From NCBI GenBank assembly GCA_903920835.1, contig CAIXNQ010000054.1, positions 1 to 5,846 of the forward strand: 5,846 nucleotides of DNA, in the 5' to 3' direction. Shown in pieces: positions 5,243-5,846 of the stretch. The notes beneath the pieces are model-generated. The model did no database searches. It was not told the DNA's origin and saw only the letters and a list, made by a program, of their open reading frames with translations. Each line of letters starts with the position of its first letter. Positions within the stretch are counted from its first letter, which is position 1. Origin of the DNA: an uncultured Bacteroidota bacterium (lineage in GTDB: Bacteria > Bacteroidota > Bacteroidia > Flavobacteriales > Flavobacteriaceae). The position numbers and the translations under genes are program-made.

Positions 5243-5846
5243 CTAAAGTGGTATATTCCCATGTTTACGTTTTGGGGCTGTCACCTCTTTATTTTCGAGC
5301 ATACTGAATGCTTTTAGTAATTTACGACGGGTGTCTTCGGGCAGGATTACTTCGTCAATAAATCCGCGTTGTGCTGCTGTATATGGGTTTGCAAATAAAT
5401 TGCTATATTCTGCTTCTTTCTCTGCCAGTTTTTGGGCTGGATCTTCGGCTTCGCTAATTTCTTTTTTGAATATAATTTCAGACGCTCCTTTAGCTCCCAT
5501 TACTGCAATTTCGGCACAAGGCCAAGCAAAATTCATATCAGCTCCAATATGTTTTGAGTTCATCACGTCATAAGCACCACCATAAGCTTTGCGGGTAATA
5601 ACTGTAATTCGAGGCACTGTCGCTTCGCTAAAAGCATACAGCAATTTTGCACCATGAACAATTATGCCATTCCACTCTTGGTCGGTTCCTGGCAAAAATC
5701 CTGGAACGTCTTCTAAAACCAGTAATGGAATATTGAAGCAATCACAAAAGCGAACAAATCGAGCCGCTTTTGTAGCGCTTTTCACATCGAGACAGCCAGC
5801 AAGATACATCGGTTGGTTGGCTACAATGCCAATGCTACGTCCTCCA
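5243..5846 (-). CDS. pccB: Propionyl-CoA carboxylase beta subunit, C-terminal part (cut by window edge)
   Basis: This is the carboxyltransferase subunit of a biotin-dependent acyl-CoA carboxylase, which moves CO2 from carboxybiotin to propionyl-CoA to give methylmalonyl-CoA in the cytoplasm. The frame is open to the right edge: GGRSIGIVANQP precedes the internal ATG at 5809, so that ATG is not the true start. About 200 residues are visible, against roughly 510 in the whole protein, so about 60 percent lies outside. Family hallmarks are GIVANQPMYLAGCLD, the FCDCFNIPLLVLEDVPGFLPG segment, the HGAKLLYAFSEATVP stretch, RKAYGGAYDVM, and AWPCAEIAVMGAKGASEIIF. The C-terminus NPYTAAQRGFIDEVI...KHGNIPL is typical of PccB. 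Methylmalonyl-CoA decarboxylase alpha and acetyl-CoA carboxylases share the fold, but the AYGGAYDVM and KHGNIPL stretches fit PccB best. No biotin carboxylase partner is visible here. It converges with the hypothetical gene ending at 4981. Confidence 0.93.
   Translation of the reverse strand, partial: GGRSIGIVANQPMYLAGCLDVKSATKAARFVRFCDCFNIPLLVLEDVPGFLPGTDQEWNGIIVHGAKLLYAFSEATVPRITVITRKAYGGAYDVMNSKHIGADMNFAWPCAEIAVMGAKGASEIIFKKEISEAEDPAQKLAEKEAEYSNLFANPYTAAQRGFIDEVILPEDTRRKLLKAFSMLENKEVTAPKRKHGNIPL

Noticed and set aside
5331..5573. Plus-strand 80-codon open frame inside the carboxylase gene
   Set aside because: It lies antisense to strongly conserved PccB sequence and is a shadow frame.
5243..5809. 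ATG at 5809 as the start of a short carboxyltransferase gene
   Set aside because: The frame continues upstream to the window edge with conserved PccB residues (GGRSIGIVANQP), so the ATG is an internal methionine and the gene is merely cut by the window.

Overview
The window looks like a chromosomal segment from a member of the Bacteroidota, probably flavobacteria-like or a close relative. The evidence is an AT-rich genome, start codons preceded by A/T-rich leaders with no clear Shine-Dalgarno sequence, a Kup transporter and an OmpL-like beta-barrel protein of the type common in this phylum, and a propionyl-CoA carboxylase beta chain of the usual bacterial type. The species cannot be named from the sequence.

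Layout, left to right. Positions 1-263 hold no gene. They contain a strong GAAA-loop terminator (94-122), which most likely ends a gene lying left of the window, and then the leader of the first gene. Positions 264-3621 form a two-gene plus-strand unit: a Kup-family potassium importer (inner membrane) followed after 19 bases by an outer-membrane beta-barrel porin. Positions 3622-4297 are a 676-base non-coding stretch. It carries two unrelated tandem-repeat arrays, a 14-bp C-rich array (10 units, 3657-3796) and a 21-bp array (nine full units plus a partial tenth, 4000-4205), with three hairpins between them, two of which look like terminators. Positions 4298-4981 encode a 227-residue protein with a helical N-terminal half and a probable fibronectin-III-like C-terminal domain, function unknown. 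Positions 4982-5242 are a convergent intergenic region with hairpin terminators for both strands. Positions 5243-5846 (minus strand) hold the C-terminal 200 residues of a propionyl-CoA carboxylase beta subunit that runs off the right edge.

How the genes relate: the transporter and porin are plausibly co-transcribed, and could form an inner/outer membrane pair for potassium uptake (inference). The carboxylase belongs to propionyl-CoA/methylmalonyl-CoA metabolism and is unrelated to the others. The least ordinary part is the double repeat array and the orphan fibronectin-like gene that directly follows it. The 21-bp array has an invariant core with a 6-bp-arm palindrome, a period of two DNA helical turns, and just two variable sites that occur in all four combinations. 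The 14-bp array lies in a 151-base stretch without a single G on the coding strand.
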